Positions 10,088-20,175 of a DNA stretch of 29,347 nt are shown here, one piece after another. The stretch is from Ochromonas danica. Its lineage: Eukaryota; Sar; Chrysophyceae; Chromulinales; Chromulinaceae. The translations under genes and the position numbers were made by a program. The notes beneath the pieces were generated by a model. It made no database searches and had not been told where the DNA came from. It saw only the letters and a list, made by a program, of their open reading frames with translations. Position 1 is the stretch's first letter; the number at the start of each line of letters is the position of its first letter. Location: the NCBI GenBank assembly GCA_015146655.1, contig VKHL01000137.1, positions 42,841-72,187 on the forward strand, given 5' to 3'.

Positions 10088-10798
10088 TTATAACTTACAA
10101 ATCATCCCTTTGTCCAGGATAGTTTCAATCGAAAGAAATCCTTGTTGTTCATAATATTGAACCAATCGCCCACTACCTTGATCATCATGTACTAAGAGCA
10201 TATGACTATCACCCTTCTCTCGACAATATGCTTTCCCTCTTTCAAGTAGAACCTCCCCTAGACCTTGTCCTCGATATGTTGGACTCACCCACATATAGAC
10301 AAACAGACCAATAGACCACTTGCCCTGTGGAGGTCGATAGGGATGACCGTTGGTTGGGATGCTAGCAGTAGGTTGAACAGCGGCACAAGTGCTTCTCTCA
10401 GGAGTGTCAGGCAGCTGCTGCTGCTGCTGCTGCTGGGTGTGTGTATGGGGGAGGGAGGCGATGACGTGGTCCATTGCCTGGCTTGACGTGCTGCTGTACA
10501 TCCGCACACCAACTTTAGCCACTGGCTTGAGAGTTTGAGTGGGAGAGAAGAGATGAGTGATCATCCAATGAGGATAGAAGGATGGGTAAACTTCGAAATG
10601 GATCGTTTTATCTCTCATTTCTTCTCGTACAGTCCATTGATAAGTTGTAGGAAGAGAAGAAATGATATTGTGTGATTTCATAGTATAATGAAGAAGAGAA
10701 GAACATGTTGAATGAAAGGAATGAACTGGATGAGTAAAGAATAGGTTAAAGATGAAGAGAATAGAGAAGATATTATATTCAACAACCATTTTCATCAT
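10088..10798 (-). CDS. GNAT-family N-acetyltransferase, probably membrane- or organelle-targeted
   Basis: 236 residues from an ATGATG pair. The C-terminal half carries the acetyl-CoA binding motif A of GNAT enzymes: VYMWVSPTYRGQGLGEVLLERG, with the RGQGLG pyrophosphate loop at about 176-182, then the helix and the motif-B-like YYEQQGF near the end. Transfers acetyl from acetyl-CoA to an unknown amine. Residues 1-28 (VEYNIFSILFIFNLFFTHPVHSF) form a hydrophobic leader, suggesting a signal peptide or the first part of a bipartite targeting signal. A seven-Gln run, encoded by a CTG repeat on the plus strand, sits in a loop between the N-terminal strands and motif A. The stop lies inside a donor-like TGTAAGTTATAA, so a further 3' exon is possible; KGMICKL is also a plausible natural end. 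Divergent from the GDT1-like gene. Confidence 0.82.
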   Translation of the reverse strand: MMKMVVEYNIFSILFIFNLFFTHPVHSFHSTCSSLLHYTMKSHNIISSLPTTYQWTVREEMRDKTIHFEVYPSFYPHWMITHLFSPTQTLKPVAKVGVRMYSSTSSQAMDHVIASLPHTHTQQQQQQQLPDTPERSTCAAVQPTASIPTNGHPYRPPQGKWSIGLFVYMWVSPTYRGQGLGEVLLERGKAYCREKGDSHMLLVHDDQGSGRLVQYYEQQGFLSIETILDKGMICKL

Positions 10799-11045
10799 TT
10801 TTTTTCGTTCACACCCAAACCAACACCAGTGTCATATATTATTACGATGCGTGGCTACACTCTGATCACCTATTAATACGATGCGTGGATGATATCCAAT
10901 GAGCTACCACGCAACACAACAATAGATGACAGTTTTTGCATGGTGGAAGAGGTGAAGTTCTGAGCGGATTAGACTGGCCTAGTCCATATACTGGGCTGTA
11001 TTCTATTCTATCAATACCATCACCTGTTGAACAAGAGATAAGAGT
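10799..11045. promoter_or_regulatory. Divergent promoter region, GNAT / GDT1-like gene
   Basis: 247 bases between two ATGs. Contains a direct repeat of TATTAATACGATGCGTGG (near-copy 10836-10854, copy 10871-10888; the identical core ACGATGCGTGG is at 10844-10854 and 10878-10888, spaced 34) and an inverted CCACGCA at 10907-10913. The three TGCGTGG copies look like transcription factor sites shared by both genes (inference). Confidence 0.5.
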
Positions 11046-11416
11046 ATGTTTATGTCTAACTTGTTCTTGGTATCAGTAGTCGTAGTCGTCATAGTGTTGA
11101 TCAGCAGTCTGTCAGAGACAGTATTGTCAATGTCAATGTCAATGTCAATGTCAGCAGCAGGCAGTGTTTTGTCTCCTCTCTCTCTTATGCTATCCAGTAG
11201 TAGTAGAAGTAGTAGTCAGAAGACTGAGAAGGTGATGGTATCATTAAATAGAGGGAAGAACATTCTTTCTACTTCATCAGACTTCCCTTCTCTGGTCATA
11301 GCAGCATCTCTTGTACTGCCATCTCAACCACCCCCTGCCACCACTACCACTACCTCTACTACTGCTACCCCATCACAACAACAACCAGTAGGTGCCATGA
11401 CAACACCTACCACTGT

Positions 11417-11461
<45 letters not shown>

Positions 11462-12515
11462 CACAGTACAACAACGACTGCGTAATATCCTCTCAACCTA
11501 TCGACCTGCTGCTGCTGCCCTCCTCATAACAATCATTGCATTATTATTAGGTAGTCTTGTCTGGACAGTCATCCATCGTATACAGTCCACAGCATCATTG
11601 AGTGGTCAGTATCATCATCATCATCATCATCTAATTCAATCTTTCTTTCTAATCTTATTCAGTGAGATTGGTGATAAGACATTCTTTATGACAGCAATGT
11701 TATCAGCTAGATATGGACCTTTTATAGCATCATCAGGTTCTACTTTAGCTTTGATTACAATGACTTCCTTATCAGTCTTTACAGCACGTGCTTGTCGTTA
11801 TCTTAGTAGTCATCCTGTATTAAGTCAATGGGTTAGTCAAGTACAAGAGAAAATCATGATTAAAGATCAGAATTGGTCATGTCCATGGTATTCATCTTCA
11901 TTCTTTCCATTTGAATGGTCAGATCTCTTAGTAATCTTTATCTTTACTGTGTTTGGTGTTAATATGTGGATGGAAGTGTTAAACACACCTACACCTAATA
12001 CAGCAGTTACCACACCATCTACTACACCTACACCTGCTGTTGCTACCACTTCACCTATACAATCTCTACCATCTGTAGGGAATGATGTTAATGGAATGGA
12101 AGCAATAGGTCTTGATACATTAAAGACGGTAACAGTAGTAGTAACAAGACAACAACAACAACAACAACTACAACAATCAGACAGTCCGCAGCAGTCGAAG
12201 TCGACTATTACTACTAAAGGATGGTGGTGGAAAGAAAATGCTCATTTATCATTAATACTTCGTTGCTTTTCGATGATCTTCTTAGCTGAACTAGGTGATC
12301 GATCCTTCTTCTCTATCTTTACATTAAGTGTTAGTAAAGAAGTGGGTAGTATTTATATAGGAACCATTCTAGGGCAGATAGTTTGTATTGCCTTAGCGAT
12401 TGTGTTTGGAGAGATTTTAACAAAATATCTTTCTGAGAGAATGGTATCCATGAGTGGTGGGACAATCTTCATCTTATATGCATTCTATCAGATTATTCAA
12501 GCTTATTTGAAATAA
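11046..12515 (+). CDS. GDT1/TMEM165-like (UPF0016) divalent cation/proton exchanger
   Basis: 489 residues, no intron. The UPF0016 family exchanges Mn2+ or Ca2+ for H+ in Golgi, plastid or thylakoid membranes. Both diagnostic repeats are present: SEIGDKTFFMTAMLSARYG (E207, D210) and AELGDRSFFSIFTLSV (E415, D418), each opening a three-helix half; the acidic pair of each half lines the ion path in this family. N-terminal residues 1-20 are a hydrophobic signal-anchor (LFLVSVVVVVIVLIS), then a Ser/Thr-rich region with a poly-Thr tract (ACT repeat, about 11424-11463) and an extra membrane segment ALLITIIALLLGSLVWTV. The loop between the two halves is enlarged to about 100 residues of Thr/Pro and Gln repeats. 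Compartment (Golgi or plastid) cannot be decided from the sequence. Confidence 0.93.
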
Positions 12516-13083
12516 GTTAAAGTTTGTAATAATGAACACCATAATACCATCAGATGAGATGAGATGAGATAGAATGGGATGTGTCAGAGAGTGTAAAAGA
12601 GAAGAAGTGTTAATGAAATCAACACAACAGTGTAACACTGACACAGTGTAATCAATGAAGAAGTTAATGGTAAGCAATGGATGGATGACAAAAAAACTCT
12701 TTGATAAAGTCTTATGTAAGAGAATAGTCTATGTAGTCTATATATACATGTATAAGAAGAAAGGAAGGAGAGAAAGAGAGGGTTATTATGATGTGTTGTT
12801 TTTGTTGCTGTTGTTGCTATTGTATCAGACAGAAGGAACAGTGGGAGAGTTCCAATCATTCATGCTTATCTCAGTATGTTACCTCGCCTTGTCTTCTCTT
12901 CTCCCCCATCTAATGGATATGATTATAACCAGTTTCATATGAGATAAAGAGGGAAAGAGGTAGGTAGCATAACAACCATAATGTTAATGTTGAATATGAT
13001 GTAATGAAGAATGAAAGTTATTGTTTGTCACTTCCTCTCGCTATTAAAGCTCCTTGACACTCAAGCAATTGATTAGCTAATTG
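12516..13083. other. Spacer between convergent 3' ends (GDT1-like, LRR gene 1)
   Basis: 568 bases. Holds a GAGAT pentamer run at about 12552-12571 and a short perfect hairpin CAGTGTAACACTG at 12628-12640. Open frames on both strands are low-complexity and unsupported. Confidence 0.55.
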
Positions 13084-16000
13084 CTATTGACTTGACTGTG
13101 TCTGAACGGATGAAGACATCTCGATATCCTTATTGACATTCTTAGCAACACTACAACCATTGAACACTCCCCTCTGACTTTCTGACTGACCATCAACAAT
13201 TTCATCCCTTTTACGCTCACCCGATTTCGTAAAACCATGCCAAACACTCCATTTCCAGAACAGCAAAGTAGATTCCTCTAAACTACCCTGCTTTCCCTGC
13301 TGTAGTCCATGTACTGATGAAAACCACAACCATACCCCTCCTCCTAACAATACCATCAACAATAACACCCCCAACAATGACAACGCTAAGTACAACCCCC
13401 ACAACCACCCTCCCTCATCCCCTGCTGGGTCAAACACATACCCTGCATAGAACAATGGCACCAGCAACAACAAAGGCTGACCCGCTCGCATCAAACTAGA
13501 CCCCATCCGACCACATTCTCCTCCCAACTCTAACAACAACTTCTTCATCCCCTTCTCCTTCTCCTTCACCATTGACTTCCCCTGACTCTCCAACTTGCCT
13601 CTTCTAACTCCTTCATCACCTACTAACACACCCTCACCTGACACACTCTTATCCACCTCCTCACATGCCTTCTCTTCCTCACCATCATCATAACAATCAC
13701 CATCAACCTTCATCTTACCCTCTTGCCTCTCCTCCCTCACACTCACACTCGCCTCCTCCACTACTGACTCTTCACCTTCCTTCTTCTCCTCCAATACTTT
13801 ATTATCCACCTCCTTCCCTTCTCCTACCTTTCCTCCCCCACACACTCCTTGCCTTGCTTCACTTTCCACTTCCTCCTTACCTAAACCACTCTCACTCACA
13901 CTCTCAACACCCTCACTACACAAACACCTCTCCAACACACGCAACCAACCCAACTGAGTCAAATAATTCTCTTTGCTGCGGCACCAATCCACATACAGTA
14001 CCACACCCAACACAAACAGAGGGTACAATATACCAATCAATACATACTTGTAGGCAAATACATAGGCATAGTCCACCAACATCGCTGAGCTGCATTGATA
14101 GGTGTAGCTGAAGGGAGGAGAGAAGTCGATCGAATGAGTTCCTGTTTGATATACTGTGCAACCCAACTCACTAAACTCGGCACATTCCAAAAATGAATAG
14201 GAAGCTGTGATGGTGTTAGGAGAAGCAAACACATAGTAGAAACAATCCGAACTCGCCACCATCGTGGCCAGACATGGAGCCACGATCGTGTTGAACAACA
14301 TCAAACTACTCATAAACCTCACATTCTCCTCATGCAATCCCTCTCTCCTTATCCCTCCCACGATTTCTCCTCTTCCTCCTTCCTCAACGCTTCTCTCTTC
14401 ACCCTCCTCTTCTTCATGATGCTGTAAGGGCTGCAACAACTTCACCACACCCACCTGCACCACCATGCTCCAACACACCTTGAACACCGACAGCGCCACT
14501 GACAACATCATCGCACTCCACCTCTGCAGCTGCAAGTAAATGTACACGTAGAAACCATTCACCACCAGCACGATGATGATATTCACCACAGCGATACATA
14601 CTTTCATGGCCAACACAGCGCGCCAATCGGCCTTCGACCTCTTCCATCTTGCTTTCGTGCCGTCCTTCTCCTCGTCTTGCTGCTTCTGCTCATCCTTAGC
14701 TGTACTAGCATTGCCCTCTCTTCCGCCTACCATTTCATTATGGATGAAAGCATCTGCACCTGCTCCGTCACACTGCAGACAACTACTTTCCCCTACACGT
14801 ATCAATGATCCTTTCTTACCACCCTCTTCCACAGGAACACTCCCGTCACGTCCTCTCAACACAGCCTCACTCGTGATCTCGACCTCTCCTGAAGCCTCAT
14901 CCAACCTCTTAAAGCGATACGACAACATGCTTCTCACTCCTCGCAACCACATCCCTCCCGACACACACAGCAAACACACGAAATACGCCACCAACACACT
15001 CGACGCCCCCACTCCACTCAAATACGCCGCCGACAACGTCCATGCATATTCATTGTCATAGGAACCATAGAACACCGTCAGACTGCCATACACTGACCCT
15101 CCCACACACGCCATCACTACCACCAACCAAAACACACACCAACGAACCTCATGCAACAACCTTCCTGCCTGCAAGATGTTCAGCAGCATGGCTCTCTTCT
15201 TCTCTGACTTATAAGCTCTCCCTCTTTTCCTCCCTCCTCTTCCAACCTGCCGACCTGATGCTACCGCCAACTGTCGATAGAAGGACTTCCACACTCGACT
15301 GACAGATTGAAACACCTCTTCACTTACGCTCTTCCCATCAACACCAGACACACATCCAAGCCACTCACTTTCATGCCATTGCCTCAAATCTTCTTGCCAC
15401 TCCTCCAAACGAACAAACAAGTAGTAGCTCTGCAACTGATTATACAACCACTCATACCATGAGGAATTAGACGAACAGGAACATGCCAAACAGGAAGATG
15501 ACGAGGAAGATGGAGACTTCATCTCACCCTCTCCTACTTCACCTCCTACCACCCCTATCTTCACCACACTGCGCTGCTTCTTCTCTCTCTTCACAAAGTA
15601 CACAACAAACAACAACAGACCAAACACAAACAACAATCCTGTCCATACCAACAAAGAACTATTCAGATCATCCGACCCACAACCATACTGCAAACGATAA
15701 GGATCGGTCTCGGGAACATCGTTCTCCAGATCTCTCTCAGGACAAGCAAACAAGTTACCTCGTAACATATCCACTTCTCCTCCTGACCCTGAAGACCCTT
15801 CTCCTATCTCATAATAGAAACCTGGAATATGACCTGACAGGCGATTGATGTTCAAGTAGACTGAAGCCTGAGGAGAAAACCCACCTTCTCCATCAGAGGA
15901 AGAAGAGCTACTATCCTCTGCTTCGTCTTCTGACTCTTCACTGTCCCAATCCTCATCCTCATCCTCTTGCTCTAACTGCAACTCTCCTTTCAACTTGTTG

Positions 16001-18231
16001 TAGCTCACATCCAAACTCACCCAACGACTCCCTCCTCGCAATGGACCAGGAAGACTGCCGCTTAACCCATTGTGAGATAAAGACAGATCGCTCAAGTAAG
16101 GACCCAAGTCACTCTCTTCCTTCACCGGAATGCTACCTCCCAAACCATTGCCTGACAGATGCAGAGTCCGCAGCAAAGGCATTCCGAACAGACACTTCGG
16201 AATACTGCCATGAATGGCTCCACGACTCAAACTATACGAATGCACCTGAGGCAGCACAGAAGATAAGATGGGACTGCGACAAGCCTTCGCTGTCGACAAG
16301 CCATCCAATGCCAATGCACGCAACGTCGTCAGATTGCAAAAGCTCTCAGGAATCGTGCCTGTGAAGCAGTTCTGGACGGCTGCAAAGGAACTGATGTTTG
16401 TGAGGTAGGAGGCTGACAAATAATCAGGCAATCGACCAGTCAGCTGGTTGCTGCTCACATCCACTGCCTGGAGGTTGTGATGCATGCTGTTGGAAAAGAA
16501 AGAGCCCAACGAGCCTTCCAGGCAGTTGGAGTCTGCAAAGAAAGTATAGATGATAGGCATGGATGCGATCGAAGGCAGACTGTCACTGAGAAGGTTATAT
16601 GAAATATCTAGCACCGTGGCATATGAAATAAAAGAGAGATTCGTTGTTGGCCCTTGAAATAAATTGTTTGAAATGTTTAAAAACTGTAAGTGGGTTCCTT
16701 TCGGCAAGAAACTCAAAGTCCCTGTGAACTGGTTAGCGTCCAGTTGAAGCATAAATAAATAGCGCATGTGATATAAGGATAACTGGAAACTACCTGTCAA
16801 TAAGTTGTTGCCCAAACTAAGATGCTCCAAATGAAAAATTTGACTAAATTGATTAGGCACAGTACCATAAAACAGATTGTTATCCATCTCAAGATACAGC
16901 AATCCAGACATATTGCATAACCCAGCTTGAACTGTGCCTGTCATCAAATTATCTTCGATCATCAATCCCTGCCACTGTTGAGATAGGAAAGCATCTTCAG
17001 GGATATTTCCAGTGAGTAAATTCGAACTAACGTCCAACGTTAGGATATACCTTCCCATGCCAGAGGGAAGAGTTCCCGATAGAAAGTTATCATTCGCAGA
17101 TATTGAATATAACTTGGGCGCTGAAGGCAAGGTAGCAGGAATAGTCCCTGTGAGATAGTTGTCGCTAATATATAATAATTGTAACTTGCGCATATATTCC
17201 ATCGAAGAAGGAATCTCTCCCACGAGACAATTGCTACTTAGACTCAATATCTGTAAGAATGATGCATCGCCCACTTCGGATGGTAGACTATTTGATAATA
17301 GATTATAGTCAAGATAGAGATCGGTCAGTAGAGGCATTTGGAACAGTTGAATAGGAATCTCTCCCTGTAATAAGTTATAGGATACATCCAAATAACTTAA
17401 AACAAAACTTCTCGACCAAACTGTTGGCAATGACCCTGTCAGAAGATTGTCATATAATGATAATGAATACAATAAAGGGCTAGGAATAATTGCCCAGACA
17501 TCTGGAATGGTTCCTTCAAACAGATTTTCGGTTAAATCCAGCCGTTGTATCGCTGTCCAATTACATGAAAATTGAGGAAGATTACCACTCAACATATTCT
17601 TATTGACATCAAAAGAAAGCAGATTCGATAGCTGACTTATATTAGGAGACAAAGTGCCATGGAGATAGTTCTGGGCCAGGTCCACATCAGTCAGATTAGT
17701 CATATGATATAACTCTTCTGGAATGGTACCTGTGAATTGGCAGAATATCAAAAATAAACTGCTTAAATTATAAAGCCTCCCAATCGACGAGGGAATAGGA
17801 CCGGATAAGGAAGTGTCGTCAAAGTTGAGATTTTGGAGAGAAGTCAGATTGCCAATACTAGCAGGGACAGTGCCATACAAAGTGATGGGGGACGAAATTA
17901 CTTCAAACACTGTCATAAAAGGAAAGTTCCCTATTTCCTCAGGCAATGTCCCTACCAGATTCATATACTCAAGCTGTAGTTGACCCACCACATTCTCGCA
18001 ACTTGTCTTATTACTCTCTCCACTCACACTTCCACTCCCACCACTGGCAGAGACATTCTTCTCACTGCAGACTGTCACACAGCTTATCCCTTGCCATTTT
18101 TCTCCACATGGATCAGGGGAAGGCTGAGAGAAATTCCATGGATTGCCAGTGTACTCCCAGGTCTGTCCATGAGTAGCATTATAGATAGCATAGAGAGCCT
18201 CTAGCTCACTGGATGAGAAGGATACAGCCAT
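13084..18231 (-). CDS. LRR receptor-like polytopic membrane protein 1
   Basis: About 1715 residues, one exon as far as visible. Start chosen at the first ATG (18231), giving MAVSFSSSELEALYAIYNATHG, aligned with LRR gene 3; the frame is open about 50 bases further with no ATG. Order: LRR N-terminal cap with DPCGEKWQGISC; plant-type LRRs (LTGxIPxxL) to about residue 740, then an acidic/Ser linker interrupting the last repeats (about 755-785) and a Cys-containing cap; TM1 at about 856-880 (LLVWTGLLFVFGLLLFVVYFV); cytoplasmic linker; then about seven or eight further membrane segments between 1024 and 1637, including SSDCFYYVFASP and YTYQCSSA. A highly charged Glu/Lys region fills about 1424-1567. 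No kinase. No clear signal peptide follows the ATG; an acceptor-like TTTAATTCAG at 18287 hints at an upstream exon. Likely a surface receptor; ligand unknown. Confidence 0.92.
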   Translation of the reverse strand: MAVSFSSSELEALYAIYNATHGQTWEYTGNPWNFSQPSPDPCGEKWQGISCVTVCSEKNVSASGGSGSVSGESNKTSCENVVGQLQLEYMNLVGTLPEEIGNFPFMTVFEVISSPITLYGTVPASIGNLTSLQNLNFDDTSLSGPIPSSIGRLYNLSSLFLIFCQFTGTIPEELYHMTNLTDVDLAQNYLHGTLSPNISQLSNLLSFDVNKNMLSGNLPQFSCNWTAIQRLDLTENLFEGTIPDVWAIIPSPLLYSLSLYDNLLTGSLPTVWSRSFVLSYLDVSYNLLQGEIPIQLFQMPLLTDLYLDYNLLSNSLPSEVGDASFLQILSLSSNCLVGEIPSSMEYMRKLQLLYISDNYLTGTIPATLPSAPKLYSISANDNFLSGTLPSGMGRYILTLDVSSNLLTGNIPEDAFLSQQWQGLMIEDNLMTGTVQAGLCNMSGLLYLEMDNNLFYGTVPNQFSQIFHLEHLSLGNNLLTGSFQLSLYHMRYLFMLQLDANQFTGTLSFLPKGTHLQFLNISNNLFQGPTTNLSFISYATVLDISYNLLSDSLPSIASMPIIYTFFADSNCLEGSLGSFFSNSMHHNLQAVDVSSNQLTGRLPDYLSASYLTNISSFAAVQNCFTGTIPESFCNLTTLRALALDGLSTAKACRSPILSSVLPQVHSYSLSRGAIHGSIPKCLFGMPLLRTLHLSGNGLGGSIPVKEESDLGPYLSDLSLSHNGLSGSLPGPLRGGSRWVSLDVSYNKLKGELQLEQEDEDEDWDSEESEDEAEDSSSSSSDGEGGFSPQASVYLNINRLSGHIPGFYYEIGEGSSGSGGEVDMLRGNLFACPERDLENDVPETDPYRLQYGCGSDDLNSSLLVWTGLLFVFGLLLFVVYFVKREKKQRSVVKIGVVGGEVGEGEMKSPSSSSSSCLACSCSSNSSWYEWLYNQLQSYYLFVRLEEWQEDLRQWHESEWLGCVSGVDGKSVSEEVFQSVSRVWKSFYRQLAVASGRQVGRGGRKRGRAYKSEKKRAMLLNILQAGRLLHEVRWCVFWLVVVMACVGGSVYGSLTVFYGSYDNEYAWTLSAAYLSGVGASSVLVAYFVCLLCVSGGMWLRGVRSMLSYRFKRLDEASGEVEITSEAVLRGRDGSVPVEEGGKKGSLIRVGESSCLQCDGAGADAFIHNEMVGGREGNASTAKDEQKQQDEEKDGTKARWKRSKADWRAVLAMKVCIAVVNIIIVLVVNGFYVYIYLQLQRWSAMMLSVALSVFKVCWSMVVQVGVVKLLQPLQHHEEEEGEERSVEEGGRGEIVGGIRREGLHEENVRFMSSLMLFNTIVAPCLATMVASSDCFYYVFASPNTITASYSFLECAEFSELGCTVYQTGTHSIDFSPPFSYTYQCSSAMLVDYAYVFAYKYVLIGILYPLFVLGVVLYVDWCRSKENYLTQLGWLRVLERCLCSEGVESVSESGLGKEEVESEARQGVCGGGKVGEGKEVDNKVLEEKKEGEESVVEEASVSVREERQEGKMKVDGDCYDDGEEEKACEEVDKSVSGEGVLVGDEGVRRGKLESQGKSMVKEKEKGMKKLLLELGGECGRMGSSLMRAGQPLLLLVPLFYAGYVFDPAGDEGGWLWGLYLALSLLGVLLLMVLLGGGVWLWFSSVHGLQQGKQGSLEESTLLFWKWSVWHGFTKSGERKRDEIVDGQSESQRGVFNGCSVAKNVNKDIEMSSSVQTQSSQ

Positions 18232-18858
18232 ATCGGATATTAAGATCGCAGGCACGAAAACTAATCGAACCAACTCTAGGCAATTGCTGAATTAAACGAC
18301 TCAGGTTATTAGCAAGAGAATAGTTATCAAGTATCCAAAGATTAAATTAAGTCTCTTCTCTGACAGATGCAATGGGGACTTGGACCATAAACCAACACAA
18401 TAAAATTGCACTCAGACAAGAACAAATGCTGTCTCGCGTACCAATTCTCAAGTTAATAGCTAATTCAAGATTAAATCAATGTACTACTTCTCACACCCTC
18501 CAGTCTTCCTATGGATTCGGGACTGGACTTAAATTAACCACAAATTAAATCAATGTGATGGATTGATTTGGATATTGGATCGATTCCATGGAATGCAAAC
18601 TTCCATGGAACAGAACAGTGGTTGCATTTTGCTTACAGTGCAGTAGTAGTTAAGAGCAGGTGTTGATCTCGTACGGGTAATGGTAATAAAGTCTTAGAAC
18701 AAACTCTAAGCCAAATTGCTAATTTTAAGCATTGGGTTACAAAGCAGAATCGATCGGAGAAAGGTTAGTTATTACAGCACTGCAGTAGTTGTTAGCTTGT
18801 TTTGCAACAGCAATAAACCGTACGATATACAAGGAAGGTTATAGACACAAACACCATG
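18232..18858. other. Spacer 5' of LRR gene 1 and 3' of the orphan gene
   Basis: 627 bases; no gene seen. It may hold the 5' exon or UTR of LRR gene 1 (minus strand). A palindrome pair is at 18583-18611. Confidence 0.5.
18583..18611. promoter_or_regulatory. Paired TTCCATGGAA palindromes 5' of LRR gene 1
   Basis: ATTCCATGGAAT (18583-18594) and CTTCCATGGAAC (18600-18611), centres 17 bases apart, about 350 bases upstream of the LRR gene 1 ATG. Same pairing as at 483-507, 19797-19820 and 25052-25082. Confidence 0.5.
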
Positions 18859-19710
18859 TTATTGTGATACACTATTATTACTATTGCTATTGCTATTATT
18901 GATGCTATCAGAAGAAGAAGAAGTGTTCACAGCGCTACTGTTATTAATAACTGATACACTCGCAGCAGAGGATGAAGTTGTTGTAGGAGAAGCAGTAGCA
19001 ACCACAGGAGAAGAAGAGGAAGCAGCAGTCGTCGCTGTGGCGGCCACAGCAGGACCTGTCGTAGCCGTGGCTATAGCTGTGACGGCAGTAGCAGTGGCAG
19101 TGGGAGAAGGAAGGGGCGAAGGCTGCTGGGCTGTGAAGCCACTCCCACTTACCAATGGTCGTAGGTCCTCTAAGACAATAGCCTGCGCTGTGAGAACAGG
19201 TACATAAGCCACTGTGCGTGAGAAAACCCAATAGATTCCAATAGGTGTCTCCACTTTCTTGCCCGAGATGAAGCCTTGAGTGAGTAACTTCTCCATAACC
19301 AGAGAGCCGTTATTACTACCAAAACCACCAGGGAAGAGCTTTGGCACAGTCATTGCCACGACTCCTCCGTCATCCTTGTAGACAATGACTTCTTTCACCC
19401 AGGTGGGTAAGGTCTCTGTGAGGAAGAATGCCTGTGCTTGACTGCCTGTGATGGTTGGCTCTTGATAGGCTTCTGTTCTCTTCCATAGGCAAACATCTTG
19501 TCCAACATAGTCAATCTTCTGATGGAATTGAAAGCCGTGGACAAGCAAGAAGATCAAAGTCTGCTTTGGTGGACCAGGATAGCGTAAGCGATTTGTAAAA
19601 TGTAAACTGCGCAGTGTCAACACATTGTCTAATTCAAATGTAAAGAGCTGATCACATTTGATGTAGTCTTTGATATTGTCTGAAGAAGAGGTAGATACTA
19701 CAGGTAACAT
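18859..19710 (-). CDS. Conserved-looking protein of unknown family, low-complexity C-terminus
   Basis: I do not recognise this protein. The first ATG of the frame gives 283 residues (MLPVVSTSSSDNIKDYIKC). Residues 1 to about 195 look like one folded domain rich in beta-strand alternation: LFTFELDNVLTLRSLHF, LIFLLVHGFQFHQKIDYVG, a Pro/Gly-rich VPKLFPGGFGSNNGSLVMEKLLTQGF, and GIYWVFSRTVAYVPVLTAQAIVLEDLRPL. Residues 200-283 are Ala/Thr/Ser/Asn repeats, probably disordered. No transmembrane segment. The frame stays open upstream of the ATG to an acceptor-like GTTTTTAG (AG at 19766-19765), adding IASNHSTPYYTYPRKTLL, so an upstream exon carrying the true start is possible; I could not find it. It lies between two LRR receptor genes on the same strand. 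Confidence 0.7.
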   Translation of the reverse strand: MLPVVSTSSSDNIKDYIKCDQLFTFELDNVLTLRSLHFTNRLRYPGPPKQTLIFLLVHGFQFHQKIDYVGQDVCLWKRTEAYQEPTITGSQAQAFFLTETLPTWVKEVIVYKDDGGVVAMTVPKLFPGGFGSNNGSLVMEKLLTQGFISGKKVETPIGIYWVFSRTVAYVPVLTAQAIVLEDLRPLVSGSGFTAQQPSPLPSPTATATAVTAIATATTGPAVAATATTAASSSSPVVATASPTTTSSSAASVSVINNSSAVNTSSSSDSINNSNSNSNNSVSQ

Positions 19711-20175
19711 GAGCAACGTCTTCCTTGGGTAAGTATAGTACGGCGTACTGTGATTTGATGCGATCTAAAAACAACTGATTGTCTTCAGATGATATGATTC
19801 CATGGAGTGTTCCATGGAAGAGTTTTACATTCGGAAACCATGCAAAATTATCCTCCCGAAGTTGTTCATAATTAAAAATTATTCACCATTTCGCGCGAAT
19901 CAACACTCGGGAATCTTTAGACCTTTATCTCCATACCGTGTTCAAACAGGTCACTCTCAAATTCTTTCCTACAGTAGCTTCTAAATTAGTCATATTGATG
20001 TGTAACATGTGAAGATTGATTGAAGGTTATTTAAGACATCTACGATAACTCTTCTTATAATTGCATTTATTTAAATCTATTCTAATTCTACATAGACTAT
20101 GTTTCGATGGAAAGATAGAAACATGATGTCCCATCACACTGGACCTGTGAATCACTTATAGCAGGATAGATGATT
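19711..20175. other. Spacer 5' of the orphan gene and 3' of LRR gene 2
   Basis: 465 bases. Holds the palindrome pair 19797-19820 and AT-rich DNA near 20040-20100. A missing 5' exon of the orphan gene may lie here; no convincing one was found. Confidence 0.5.
19797..19820. promoter_or_regulatory. Abutting palindrome pair 5' of the orphan gene
   Basis: ATTCCATGGAGT (19797-19808, one mismatch) directly followed by GTTCCATGGAAG (19809-19820), 87 bases upstream of the ATG at 19710. Confidence 0.5.

Noticed and set aside
12584-12942. Overlapping ORFs on both strands in the GDT1/LRR1 spacer
   Set aside because: Low-complexity composition, no start context or homology, and mutually overlapping; treated as spacer.
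13665-15848. Several plus-strand ORFs of 60-160 residues rich in Ser, Pro, Thr and His
   Set aside because: They are antisense shadows of LRR gene 1, open because the plus strand is C/T-rich and so poor in stop codons.
18232-18273. Longer LRR protein 1 starting VRLVFVPAILISD
   Set aside because: The first codon at 18273 is TTG, not ATG. The hydrophobic stretch is tempting as a signal peptide, but without an ATG-bearing upstream exon it cannot be supported.
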